Assembly (NCBI GenBank): GCA_023409175.1
Contig: JAEYIG010000212.1
Location: 1-29,909, forward strand
Reading direction: 5' to 3'
Length of the DNA stretch: 29,909 nt
Source: Pseudomonadota bacterium
GTDB lineage: Bacteria; Pseudomonadota; Gammaproteobacteria; Burkholderiales; Burkholderiaceae_D
Notes under the pieces: model-generated
What the model was told of the DNA's origin: nothing
Databases searched by the model: none
Seen by the model: the letters and a program-made list of their open reading frames with translations, nothing else
Made by a program: the position numbers and the translations under genes
Shown: positions 1-8,325 of the stretch, piece after piece
Layout of the letters: every line of letters starts with the position of its first letter
Position numbering within the stretch: position 1 is the stretch's first letter

Positions 1-1074
1 ATCGTCGGTCTGCCTAATGTCGGCAAGTCCACCCTGTTTAACGCCCTGACCAAAGCAGGCATTCCTGCAGAAAATTACCCCTTTTGCACTATCGAGCCTA
101 ATGTAGGCATCGTCGAAGTTCCTGATAACAGACTGAATGATCTGGCGGCTATCGTCAAACCGGAACGAATTCTTCCTGCTGTTGTCGAATTCGTTGATAT
201 TGCCGGCCTTGTTGCAGGTGCCTCGAAAGGCGAAGGACTGGGTAACCAGTTTCTGGCCCATATCCGCGAAACGGACGCTATCGTCCAGGTCGTTCGCTGC
301 TTCCAGAACGATAACGTGGTACACGTTGCAGGGAAGGTCGATCCGTTAAGCGATATTGAAGTTATCCAGACGGAACTGGCTCTTGCTGACTTGAATACTG
401 TAGAAAGAGTCATCGCACGCGAAATCAAGAAAGCACAGTCCGGCAACAAGGAATCTGCCCGTCTCTGTGAGATTCTGGAACGAGTCGCTGCCCATTTGAA
501 CAAAGCCGAACCTGTTCGCTCGATGGGTCTTGACAAGGAAGAGATAGAAATAATCCGTCCTTTATGTCTGATCACGGCAAAACCGACCATGTATGTCGCC
601 AATGTTTCTGAGGATGGTTTCACCGATAACCCTCTGCTGGATCAGCTGACGAAATACGCCGAATCCCAAAACGCGCCGATCGTTGCCATATGCGCCTCGA
701 TTGAATCGGAAATTGTCGAATTGCCTGAAGAAGACCGTGCTGAATTCCTTTCTGACATGGGCATGGATGAACCGGGTCTGAACAGACTTATCCGTGCAGC
801 ATTCAAGCTGCTTGGCCTGCAGACTTATTTCACTGCTGGCGTGAAGGAAGTGCGTGCATGGACAATCCATATCGGGGACACCGCCCCTCAGGCTGCAGGC
901 GTCATCCACACCGACTTTGAACGTGGTTTCATCCGTGCGCAAACCATTTCTTTTGAAGACTACATCGCCCACAAAGGTGAACAGGGTGCCAAGGAAGCGG
1001 GGAAAATGCGGGCTGAAGGCAAGGAATACATCGTCAAGGACGGCGACGTCCTGAACTTCCTGTTCAATGTCTGA
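1..1074 (+). CDS. ychF: Ribosome-binding ATPase YchF (OBG family), 5' end outside window
   Basis: The reading frame is open from base 1 to the TGA at 1072-1074 and gives 357 residues. The family is about 363 residues long, so only around six N-terminal residues are missing. The fragment opens in the P-loop (GLPNVGKST), followed by the [12 protein letters not shown] switch region, the G3-type [20 protein letters not shown] stretch and the NVSEDGF motif (NxxE instead of the usual NKxD, which in this family favours ATP over GTP). A coiled-coil region and a C-terminal TGS domain follow ([11 protein letters not shown] to the end). YchF is a cytosolic ATPase that binds ribosomes and is linked to translation and oxidative-stress responses. 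The protein is intact as far as seen. A hairpin terminator lies directly downstream. Identity is very secure; the true start is not visible. Confidence 0.96.
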   Translation: MVGLPNVGKSTLFNALTKAGIPAENYPFCTIEPNVGIVEVPDNRLNDLAAIVKPERILPAVVEFVDIAGLVAGASKGEGLGNQFLAHIRETDAIVQVVRCFQNDNVVHVAGKVDPLSDIEVIQTELALADLNTVERVIAREIKKAQSGNKESARLCEILERVAAHLNKAEPVRSMGLDKEEIEIIRPLCLITAKPTMYVANVSEDGFTDNPLLDQLTKYAESQNAPIVAICASIESEIVELPEEDRAEFLSDMGMDEPGLNRLIRAAFKLLGLQTYFTAGVKEVRAWTIHIGDTAPQAAGVIHTDFERGFIRAQTISFEDYIAHKGEQGAKEAGKMRAEGKEYIVKDGDVLNFLFNV

Positions 1075-1091
1075 TTGACTGATCCATCTAA

Positions 1092-1120
1092 AAAAACAGC
1101 CGCTTCATGCGGCTGTTTTT
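1092..1120 (+). terminator. Bidirectional rho-independent terminator, ychF / ferredoxin
   Basis: A perfect 12-bp stem (AAAAACAGCCGC at 1092-1103 pairing with 1109-1120) encloses a TTCAT loop. The stem ends in a T-run on both strands, so it can stop ychF on the plus strand and the convergent ferredoxin on the minus strand. It sits 18 bases after the ychF stop and 10 bases before the ferredoxin stop. Confidence 0.9.
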
Positions 1121-1129
1121 CTTTCGGTT

Positions 1130-1378
1130 TCATTTTTTCTGAAGACGGTTGAATTTGTCCATCAGCTGTTCGGGCGTTTCCCTGTGATCGGGATCATTGA
1201 CGATACAGTCCATCGGACAGACCTGTTTGCATTGCGGCTCCGGATAATGTCCCATACATTCCGTGCATTTATCCGGGTCGATTTCACAAACTTTTTTGCC
1301 TAATGTAATGGCTTCGTTGGGACATTCGGGAACACAAATGTCACAACAGATACATTCGTGGGTAATAAGTAACGACAT
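1130..1378 (-). CDS. fdx: YfhL/Alvin-type 2[4Fe-4S] ferredoxin
   Basis: An 82-residue protein with two iron-sulfur motifs. Cluster one is C9-x2-C12-x2-C15-x3-C19-P. Cluster two is C38-x2-C41-x8-C50-x3-C54-P, with the eight-residue insertion between its second and third cysteines plus the charged C-terminal tail that define the Allochromatium-type (YfhL) ferredoxins. These are low-potential cytosolic electron carriers whose partner is usually unknown. Additional cysteines occur at 11, 31 and 58; C11 lies inside the first motif, where I recall asparagine in relatives. The ATG is preceded by AGGAAG. It lies 56 bases downstream of coaD on the same strand, a common pairing in betaproteobacteria, and is probably the last gene of the run that starts at 5370. 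Confidence 0.92.
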   Translation of the reverse strand: MSLLITHECICCDICVPECPNEAITLGKKVCEIDPDKCTECMGHYPEPQCKQVCPMDCIVNDPDHRETPEQLMDKFNRLQKK

Positions 1379-1434
1379 TACTTCCTGTTTTCTCTCGAAG
1401 ATTTCTGATGAGCGGTTCTGAAAGACTGAATCAA

Positions 1435-1926
<492 letters not shown>

Positions 1927-1973
1927 TTACTCTTTCAGAATTAAACTTTTTATATTATGCCTCAAGATTGGCT

Positions 1974-2603
1974 TCATGCCTTCATTTCAAGCAGATGATA
2001 ATAGACCTGACCGGCTTTATTTTCCCTGCAAATGTGACATTTCGTTCCTTCCGGCAGGATTTGGTCCAGCTTTTCGTCCGAAAGGGGTTCATTCGACTCA
2101 ACGTAAATCAAACCATTATCGGCCAGAAGTTTGGCACACACGGGCAAAATTGCCGGCAAAAATCTTTCCTGAAATGGCGGATCGAGAAAAATCAGGTCGA
2201 ACCGTTCATTTGCATCACCAAGTCGTCGTGCAAACGGGAGAGCATCCGCATGCACTATTTTAACCTGTCCGGCATTCAGTTTACTTTTGATCGCTTCAAG
2301 ATGAGCATAAGCCGTCCGGTCTTTTTCGACTGCCGTGACTTGCGCAACCCCCCTGCTGGCCGCTTCAAAACTCAATGCGCCAGTCCCTGCAAAAAGGTCG
2401 AGACAGCGCATCCGGTTGAAAGAGTTGCCCTTCAAGTGGGTCAGCCAGTTGAAAAGCGTTTCCCTTACCCGGTCCGGCGTGGGACGCAAGCCGGCCACAT
2501 CAGCGACTGTCAGCGGTGTCCGTTTCCAGATACCTCCGACTATCCGAACCTGATGAACCGTTTTTCTGGAAGAAATTTTCTCTTTGTCTTTTTTTAAGGC
2601 CAT
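1974..2603 (-). CDS. rsmD: 16S rRNA (guanine(966)-N2)-methyltransferase
   Basis: RsmD methylates G966 of 16S rRNA at N2 using S-adenosylmethionine, late in 30S assembly. From the ATG at 2603 the product has 209 residues. It shows the family N-terminal RIVGGIWKRTPL, then RPTPDRVRETLFNWL, the SAM-binding DLFAGTGALSFEA (about residues 69-81) and the catalytic DPPF (about 141-144). A TTG two codons upstream (2609) would also be in frame. Neither start has a convincing Shine-Dalgarno sequence, so I chose the ATG. The gene lies 34 bases after the M16-like protein and is probably cotranscribed with it and with coaD. Confidence 0.94.
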   Translation of the reverse strand: MALKKDKEKISSRKTVHQVRIVGGIWKRTPLTVADVAGLRPTPDRVRETLFNWLTHLKGNSFNRMRCLDLFAGTGALSFEAASRGVAQVTAVEKDRTAYAHLEAIKSKLNAGQVKIVHADALPFARRLGDANERFDLIFLDPPFQERFLPAILPVCAKLLADNGLIYVESNEPLSDEKLDQILPEGTKCHICRENKAGQVYYHLLEMKA

Positions 2604-2637
2604 TGTCAATCGGTACCGTCACCAGTCACGCCCATGT

Positions 2638-3987
2638 TTATTCCTGATTGCCGACCACAACGGTAACCAATTCATTTTCCATCACTTTTTGATGAAATGC
2701 ATTCTGTACATCTTTTATCGTCACCCGATTGACATTATCTGTCCAGGTGTCCAGATAATTGACGGGCAACCGATAATAACCAATCATCGAGACCAGATCC
2801 AGAATTTTCCGGTTGTTATCCATCTTCATGGCAAAACTGTTGACAAGATGGTCTTTGGCTGCTTTCAGTTCTTTTTGAGTCGGCCCATTTTTCAGGAAAT
2901 TGTCCAATGTTGAATTCACGACTTTCAGCGCCGCATCGGCCTGTTTCTTTTCCGTCTGCAAGCCGATCAGGAAAGGCCCTTTCTGGATCATCGGCGAAAA
3001 AGAGCTATAAACACCATACGTCAATCCCCGTTTTTCCCGGACTTCCTGCATCAAACGGGAAGAAAACCCGCCGCCGCCCAGAATGTAATTGCCGACTGTC
3101 AATGCAAAGAAATCAGGATCTCCCCGTTTCACGGATGGCATGCCGACCAGAATATGTGCCTGCGTAGCGGGATGAGAAATGGCATCCATTTTCGACACCG
3201 TGGGCTCTACCGGAGGCATCGTAGGCAACTCACCTTTTCCCAGAGCCAGTTTTCCGCTGATCTGGTTAGCTATTTTTTTCGCGCCGTTCAAGTCAATATC
3301 GCCGACAATCGTGATGACCGCCCTGTTGGCGACATAATGATCCTTATGAAAGGAAACAAGATCATCACGTGAAATGGAACTGACCGTTTCCGGCGATGCA
3401 CTGACGCCATATGGATGCGTCGGATAAATTCCCTTTTTGAAAGCTTTGGCCGCGATGGATTCCGGGCGCGTTTCTTCTTCCTTTATGGAAGCGATAAGGC
3501 GGGCCTTGTCCCGCTTTAACAGTTCCGCAGGAAAAGAAGGGGCCGCCAGCAATTCCGACAGCATACCGATTGCCTTGTCCGATTGTTCCTGACCGGACAA
3601 TACACGCAAGGTATATCCGGCTTTGTCCATATTGATACTGTTGCTTCTTGCGGCGCCGACATCGGCAAACGTATCAAGGATTTTTGCTTCAGGAACCGTC
3701 AATCCGTCTGCATTGCTGATTCCCTTGTCCAGCGAAGCGTTGGTCAAGGCTGCCAGCCCGCTTTTTCCGGCCGGATCGCGTCTTGACCCTGCATCAAAAT
3801 CCACGTTGATATCAATGACAGGAATGGCATGGGTCTCGACAAAAAGGACTTTTGACCCATTGTCAGTCGTCCATTGCTGAATGGGCATGGCCGCCCATGC
3901 AATCGAACTGATGCCAAGAAAACACATAACCCCGACAAGCGTGCGGTTCATTGCCTTCAAGAGAAAATTTCGAGCGATTTTTTTCAT
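2638..3987 (-). CDS. M16-family peptidase-like protein lacking the zinc site
   Basis: A 449-residue secreted protein of the M16 (pitrilysin / processing-peptidase) fold. The N-terminus has a basic region and a hydrophobic segment ending ISSIAWA, a probable Sec signal peptide, so it should act in the periplasm. Where the active partner has HxxEH, this protein reads GLAALTNASLDKG: the ligand and catalytic positions are A80, N83 and A84, so it cannot bind the catalytic zinc. The C-terminal half keeps the substrate-binding R/Y region (GGGGFSSRLMQEVREKRGLTYG). M16B enzymes often act as heterodimers of one HxxEH subunit and one R/Y subunit; with the HxxEH protein encoded directly upstream, this is likely the noncatalytic partner. 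An earlier in-frame ATG (4005) has no ribosome-binding site, whereas 3987 follows GAAGAG, so 3987 was chosen. Confidence 0.88.
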   Translation of the reverse strand: MKKIARNFLLKAMNRTLVGVMCFLGISSIAWAAMPIQQWTTDNGSKVLFVETHAIPVIDINVDFDAGSRRDPAGKSGLAALTNASLDKGISNADGLTVPEAKILDTFADVGAARSNSINMDKAGYTLRVLSGQEQSDKAIGMLSELLAAPSFPAELLKRDKARLIASIKEEETRPESIAAKAFKKGIYPTHPYGVSASPETVSSISRDDLVSFHKDHYVANRAVITIVGDIDLNGAKKIANQISGKLALGKGELPTMPPVEPTVSKMDAISHPATQAHILVGMPSVKRGDPDFFALTVGNYILGGGGFSSRLMQEVREKRGLTYGVYSSFSPMIQKGPFLIGLQTEKKQADAALKVVNSTLDNFLKNGPTQKELKAAKDHLVNSFAMKMDNNRKILDLVSMIGYYRLPVNYLDTWTDNVNRVTIKDVQNAFHQKVMENELVTVVVGNQE

Positions 3988-4026
3988 GTTGAACTCTTCA
4001 TTCATCTGGATAACAGACCATTCCGT

Positions 4027-5370
4027 TTATTTTTTCTTTTCAGGCAATGCCACAGGCACCAGCGTTGCCACTGTCAGGGAATCATCCGAAAAATATTTTC
4101 TGGCGACAGCCTGAACCTGCTCCGGCGTCACTTCTTTCAGTTTTTCAATGATGCGGTCAATCTGTTTCTGTCCGATTCCAGACATTTCGAATACCCCGAT
4201 TTCCATCGCCTGACCGAACATGGAATCCCGTTTGTAAATCTGGGAAGAGATCAGCTGCATCTTGACCCGTTGCAGTTCTTCTTTGGAAATCCCGTTTTCC
4301 GCAATATTGGCGATCTGCTGTTTCAGTCTTTTTTCCAGTTCGTCAACGGAAACGCCTTTTGCAGGTGTTCCTTCAATGACAAACAATGCGGGCCCGCGCC
4401 CGATAGCCGAGTAATCCGCACCAACGGCAATCGCGACCTGGTCCTTGCGAACAAGAGAGGATGAAAGACGGGCATTATCGTAACCATCCAGCACAGTCGC
4501 GAGAACGTCAAGCGCATAAACGTCATTATCCTTTTCCACATCTTGCAATACAGGAACCTTGTACGCCAGAGAGACGGCAGGATTTTCGGAAGGCGCCTTG
4601 ACGGCTACACGTCTCACCCCTTTTTGTACCGGTTCAACCTGCGGTTTTGTCTGGACGAGTTTTTTCGGTTTGATACGACCGAAATGTTTCTCTGCCAGTC
4701 TTTTCACCTCTGCCGTCTTGACGTCCCCCACGACAACCATCGTCGCGTTGTTGGGGGCATACCATTTTTCATACCAGTTTCTGGCATCATTGACCGTCAT
4801 GTTCTGAAGATCGTTCATCCATCCTACAACCGGCCAGTGATAAGGATGGGCATTGAACGCCGCCGCCCTCATCGCTTCATCGACCTGCGCGCCTGGCTGG
4901 TCATCCGTCCGCCAGCGACGCTCTTCCATGACAACCTTGATCTCCTTCTGGAAATCGGCATCCTTAAATTGAAGATTTTGCATCCGGTCCGCTTCCAGCT
5001 CCATCATTTTTTCCAGATTCGCTTTCGGGATCTGCTGGTAATAAGCGGTGTAATCGGTATTGGTAAAAGCATTATCCTTGCCACCCAGCGCAGCCACCGT
5101 CTTGGACAGGCTGCCATCAGGATATTTTTTCGTTCCCTTGAACATCATGTGTTCGAGGACATGCGCAACACCAGTCGTGCCGTTCGTTTCATCCATTGAT
5201 CCGACGCGGTACCAGACCATATGGGAAACGACGGGAGCCCTATGATCCTCTTTGACAATCACTTTCAACCCGTTTTTCAGGACGAATTCCTGAGCGGGTT
5301 CGGCATGGATGCCATTCTGTACCCAGAATAGGACAAAGATCAGACCAAACAACATTTTTCGGATTTTCAT
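4027..5370 (-). CDS. M16-family zinc metallopeptidase, catalytic subunit
   Basis: A 447-residue protein with a cleavable-looking signal peptide (residues about 1-23, ending GIHA) and an M16 peptidase N-domain. The zinc and catalytic motif is H70-V-L-E73-H74 (GVAHVLEHMMFKG); the likely third ligand is E149 or E150 in VVMEERR, at about the spacing expected for HxxEH-x74-76-E. A second homologous domain follows. It should be a periplasmic or envelope-associated peptidase degrading short or unfolded peptides; the natural substrate is not known from sequence. It is followed after 39 bases by the zinc-less paralogue, probably forming an active/inactive pair. It diverges from ftsY with only 71 bases between the starts. 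Confidence 0.93.
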   Translation of the reverse strand: MKIRKMLFGLIFVLFWVQNGIHAEPAQEFVLKNGLKVIVKEDHRAPVVSHMVWYRVGSMDETNGTTGVAHVLEHMMFKGTKKYPDGSLSKTVAALGGKDNAFTNTDYTAYYQQIPKANLEKMMELEADRMQNLQFKDADFQKEIKVVMEERRWRTDDQPGAQVDEAMRAAAFNAHPYHWPVVGWMNDLQNMTVNDARNWYEKWYAPNNATMVVVGDVKTAEVKRLAEKHFGRIKPKKLVQTKPQVEPVQKGVRRVAVKAPSENPAVSLAYKVPVLQDVEKDNDVYALDVLATVLDGYDNARLSSSLVRKDQVAIAVGADYSAIGRGPALFVIEGTPAKGVSVDELEKRLKQQIANIAENGISKEELQRVKMQLISSQIYKRDSMFGQAMEIGVFEMSGIGQKQIDRIIEKLKEVTPEQVQAVARKYFSDDSLTVATLVPVALPEKKK

Positions 5371-5441
5371 ATTTGCAGCTCTGCTAGAATGATATTTTCT
5401 TCAGGTCTTTATTAACGTCTTTTATTCAGTCTTTTTTGCCA

Positions 5442-6497
5442 ATGTTCAGCTTCTTCAAAAAGAAAACCAGCGACATTCCGGTCGAACAGGAAAACATCGA
5501 ATCCTCTTCTGCCGAATCGTCATTGACGACACAGGAATCATCTGAAACCTCTTCCGGTAATATAGATGCATCTTCCCCCGTTGCCAAGCAAGACACTGAA
5601 AAAAAACACTCCTGGCTGAGCCGTCTCAAAAGCGGACTCGCGAAAACGTCGGCCAACCTGAATATCTTCGGCGGAACGACCATTGATGAAGAACTGTTCG
5701 AAGAACTGGAAACGGCACTCCTCGTATCCGATGTAGGGCTCCCGGCAACGGAATATCTTCTTGACGAGCTTCGCAGGAAAGTGAAGGAAGAACGGCTGAC
5801 CCAGCCTTCTGAAATCAAAACGGCTCTCTCGGGCCTTTTGACCGACCTGTTGACCCCTTTGCAGAAGAATCTTGAAATCGGCCGTCACAACCCGCTCGTC
5901 ATCATGATGACCGGAGTGAATGGTGCGGGCAAGACAACGACCATCGGCAAACTGGCACAGCACCTGCAGAAAAACGATCAGACCGTTCTTCTGGCTGCCG
6001 GAGACACTTTCCGGGCAGCCGCACGCGAACAGCTGGCCGTATGGGGAGACCGGAACAAAATCACTGTCATCGCACAGGAATTCGGCGATCCTGCCGCCAT
6101 CGCCTTTGACGCCGTCCAGTCAGCAAAAGCAAAAAACATCAATGTGGTCATGGTCGACACAGCTGGCCGGTTACCAACCCAATTGCATCTGATGGAAGAA
6201 CTTAAAAAAGTCAAACGGGTCATTGGTAAAGGGATGGACGAGGCGCCGCACGAGATCCTCCTTGTCATTGATGGCAACACAGGACAGAATGCGCTGGCAC
6301 AGGTCAGGGCTTTTGACGAAACGTTAGGGTTGACGGGCCTGATCGTCACGAAACTGGACGGCACACCGAAAGGCGGTATCCTTGCCGCTATCGCAAAAAG
6401 CCATCCTGTCCCTGTCTATTTTATCGGTGTCGGTGAACAAATCGACGATTTGCAACCCTTCGTTGCAGAAGAATTTTCAAACGCATTGTTGAGCTAA
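5442..6497 (+). CDS. ftsY: Signal recognition particle receptor FtsY
   Basis: FtsY is the SRP receptor GTPase that docks ribosome-nascent chain-SRP complexes at the inner membrane. The protein of about 351 residues has a short acidic, Ser/Glu-rich N-terminal A domain (about 1-50), then the helical N domain and the G domain. Visible motifs are G1 GVNGAGKTT (about 158-166), DTFRAAAREQL (about 188-198), G3 DTAGRLP (about 239-245) and G4 TKLD (about 303-306) followed by GTPKGG. The ATG at 5442 was chosen; a TTG two codons earlier (5436) is also open and neither has a clear ribosome-binding site. It heads the classic ftsY-ftsE-ftsX order, with ftsE starting 2 bases after its stop. Confidence 0.97.
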   Translation: MFSFFKKKTSDIPVEQENIESSSAESSLTTQESSETSSGNIDASSPVAKQDTEKKHSWLSRLKSGLAKTSANLNIFGGTTIDEELFEELETALLVSDVGLPATEYLLDELRRKVKEERLTQPSEIKTALSGLLTDLLTPLQKNLEIGRHNPLVIMMTGVNGAGKTTTIGKLAQHLQKNDQTVLLAAGDTFRAAAREQLAVWGDRNKITVIAQEFGDPAAIAFDAVQSAKAKNINVVMVDTAGRLPTQLHLMEELKKVKRVIGKGMDEAPHEILLVIDGNTGQNALAQVRAFDETLGLTGLIVTKLDGTPKGGILAAIAKSHPVPVYFIGVGEQIDDLQPFVAEEFSNALLS

Positions 6498-6499
6498 CC

Positions 6500-7189
6500 A
6501 TGAGCGCAATGATTCAATTCCAGAACGTATCCAAGTGCTACCCGGGCGATATAGTCGCCGTATCGGATATTTCACTTTCCATCAATCAGGGTGAATTTGT
6601 CTTCCTGTCCGGTCCATCCGGAGCCGGAAAATCGACGCTCCTGAAAATGATCGCTGCCATCGAAAGGCCCGACACGGGTACTCTGACCGTGAACGGACAG
6701 GAAATCGGCCAGTTGAAGCCGGCAGGTATTCCTTATCTGAGGCGTAATCTGGGCCTGATCCTTCAAAAGCAGAACCTGTTGGCTGACAGGACCATTCTGG
6801 CCAATGTCATGCTTCCCATGCTGGTGACGGGCACTCCCAAAGACGAAGCCGATTCACGTGCCCGTGCCGCCCTCGAAAAAGTGGATCTCCTGAATCGTGC
6901 GCTTTCCTATGCGCCGACCCTTTCCGAGGGGGAACAGCAGCGCGTTGCCGTGGCCCGGGCCATCGTCAACCGTCCCCAGATCATTCTGGCTGACGAACCG
7001 ACCGCCAATCTCGACCGTGCCAATGCTGACAAGGTCATCGACGCCATTACCTTCTTCCAGTCGGCCGGAGTCACCTGTGTCATCTCAACCCATGATGAAC
7101 AGCTCTTCGGCAAGGCAGATCGGATCGTTTTCCTGAATCAGGGAAAAATCGAACATATAGAACAACCCATGAATGGTAAACAAGCATGA
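6500..7189 (+). CDS. ftsE: Cell-division ABC transporter ATP-binding protein FtsE
   Basis: A 229-residue ABC ATPase. It shows Walker A GPSGAGKST (38-46), the Q-loop glutamine at about 89, the signature LSEGEQQ (141-147), Walker B IILADEP (161-167) and the switch histidine at about 198. FtsE pairs with FtsX at the division septum, where the complex regulates periplasmic peptidoglycan hydrolases rather than transporting a solute. The gene starts 2 bases after ftsY and its last four bases overlap the start of ftsX (ATGA), so translation is probably coupled. The signature has SEGEQQ in place of the more general SGGQQQ, as I recall for other FtsE proteins. Confidence 0.96.
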   Translation: MSAMIQFQNVSKCYPGDIVAVSDISLSINQGEFVFLSGPSGAGKSTLLKMIAAIERPDTGTLTVNGQEIGQLKPAGIPYLRRNLGLILQKQNLLADRTILANVMLPMLVTGTPKDEADSRARAALEKVDLLNRALSYAPTLSEGEQQRVAVARAIVNRPQIILADEPTANLDRANADKVIDAITFFQSAGVTCVISTHDEQLFGKADRIVFLNQGKIEHIEQPMNGKQA

Positions 7190-8115
7190 ATATCTGGTTC
7201 TCAAATCATGTAAATGCGATTGGCAATGCGCTTGCCCAGTTTCGCCGTTCACCCGGACATTTCTTTTTCAACATCCTCGTCCTGGCGATGACGCTGGCGC
7301 TGCCTTTCGGGGGCATCACCCTGCTCGACAATATCCAGTCTGTCACACGGCAATTGTCCGTTTCACCCGAAATCAGTGTCTTTCTGAAAGCTGACGCATC
7401 CGCAGCGGATGCGGCCGCCACGGAACAGGCCATCACGAAAATATTCCAGGCAGAAAACCAGAATATCGAGCTGATATTCATTACCAAAGATGCGGCGATA
7501 CAGTCTCTCCAGAAAAAAACCGGGCTCTCCGACGTCATTGATTCCCTTGGAAGCAATCCCCTGCCTGACAGTTACATCATCCGCCTGAAAGACGGCGCCG
7601 ATAACAGGAACATCTCAGCACAGATTGAATCTGCCGTCGTCAAGCTGCAGAAAATACCGTCCGTCGATAAAATCCAGGTTGATTCTGACTGGACAAAACG
7701 TCTTGCCGCCCTTTTGAGTGTCATGCGTATGGGATTGCTCTTTTTGGCAATCATCCTTAGCGTAGTGGTCATTGTCGTGACTTTCAATACTGTCCGTTTG
7801 CAGGTTCTGATGCATCTCGACGAAATTACGGTATCCTGGCACATAGGCGCCAGCAGAGCCTATATCCGTCGTCCGTTCTATTACATGGGCATCTTCCTGG
7901 GGCTGTTTTCAGGAATCATCGCACTTGTCCTGATCGACGTGTGCCTTTACCCGTTCAATACGGTCATCGTCGAACTGGCGCAGCTTTATGGCTCCAGCTT
8001 TCAGTTGACGCCCTTAAGCCCTCTTGTCTCTGCCATTCTTCTGGCTGCAAGTGCCGCTCTGGGCTGGCTCGGCGCTATTTTGTCCGTTAACCGCCAACTC
8101 TGGAAGATCAACTGA
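7186..8115 (+). CDS. ftsX: Cell-division protein FtsX
   Basis: The membrane partner of FtsE, 309 residues. It has four transmembrane segments: about residues 22-45, then a large periplasmic loop (about 46-175, the region that in other bacteria contacts hydrolase activators such as EnvC), then about 177-200, 228-250 and 280-302. This matches the FtsX/MacB-type permease layout. The ATG overlaps the ftsE stop by four bases. The stop is followed by a 210-base gap that carries a possible weak terminator and the CIRCE-controlled rpoH promoter, so the ftsYEX operon probably ends here. Confidence 0.95.
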   Translation: MNIWFSNHVNAIGNALAQFRRSPGHFFFNILVLAMTLALPFGGITLLDNIQSVTRQLSVSPEISVFLKADASAADAAATEQAITKIFQAENQNIELIFITKDAAIQSLQKKTGLSDVIDSLGSNPLPDSYIIRLKDGADNRNISAQIESAVVKLQKIPSVDKIQVDSDWTKRLAALLSVMRMGLLFLAIILSVVVIVVTFNTVRLQVLMHLDEITVSWHIGASRAYIRRPFYYMGIFLGLFSGIIALVLIDVCLYPFNTVIVELAQLYGSSFQLTPLSPLVSAILLAASAALGWLGAILSVNRQLWKIN

Positions 8116-8122
8116 CATATCC

Positions 8123-8178
8123 GGACGCCGGTTCAGCCATTTCCCGTTTGAATGAGATAAAACAAGAAACCGGTGTCC
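8123..8178 (+). terminator. Possible weak terminator or hairpin after ftsX
   Basis: An 11-bp stem (8123-8133 with 8168-8178, one G.U pair) encloses a 34-base loop, and the 3' arm is followed by CTTTT. The loop is long and the T-run short, so this is at best a weak terminator of ftsYEX. It is the only candidate I see between the ftsX stop and the rpoH promoter. Confidence 0.3.
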
Positions 8179-8250
8179 CTTTTCAAATAAAGTTGAACCT
8201 TCCCTGATGAAAATTCCGTTATTTTCAAAATCGGTAAGCTCCATTCATGA

Positions 8251-8277
8251 TTAGCACTCTCAGCACAAGAGTGCTAA
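8251..8277 (+). promoter_or_regulatory. CIRCE operator (HrcA-binding site) upstream of rpoH
   Basis: The sequence has TTAGCACTC at 8251-8259 and GAGTGCTAA at 8269-8277, separated by exactly nine bases. That is a perfect match to both arms of the CIRCE inverted repeat bound by the repressor HrcA. It ends 48 bases before the rpoH start codon and overlaps the likely sigma-70 promoter. hrcA is in this window at 18509-19531. I found no other CIRCE in the window. Confidence 0.93.
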
Positions 8278-8280
8278 AAT
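8251..8280 (+). promoter_or_regulatory. Predicted sigma-70 promoter of rpoH, overlapped by CIRCE
   Basis: A TAAAAT -10 element (8275-8280, five of six consensus bases) lies 18 bases after TTAGCA (8251-8256, four of six as a -35). Both elements overlap the CIRCE arms, a geometry in which bound HrcA would block RNA polymerase. Transcription would start near 8287 and give a leader of about 40 bases. Predicted by eye only. Confidence 0.55.
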
Positions 8281-8325
8281 AGAGGTTAATTAACTTAACC
8301 AGACAATAAAACACAAGGAGGAAGA

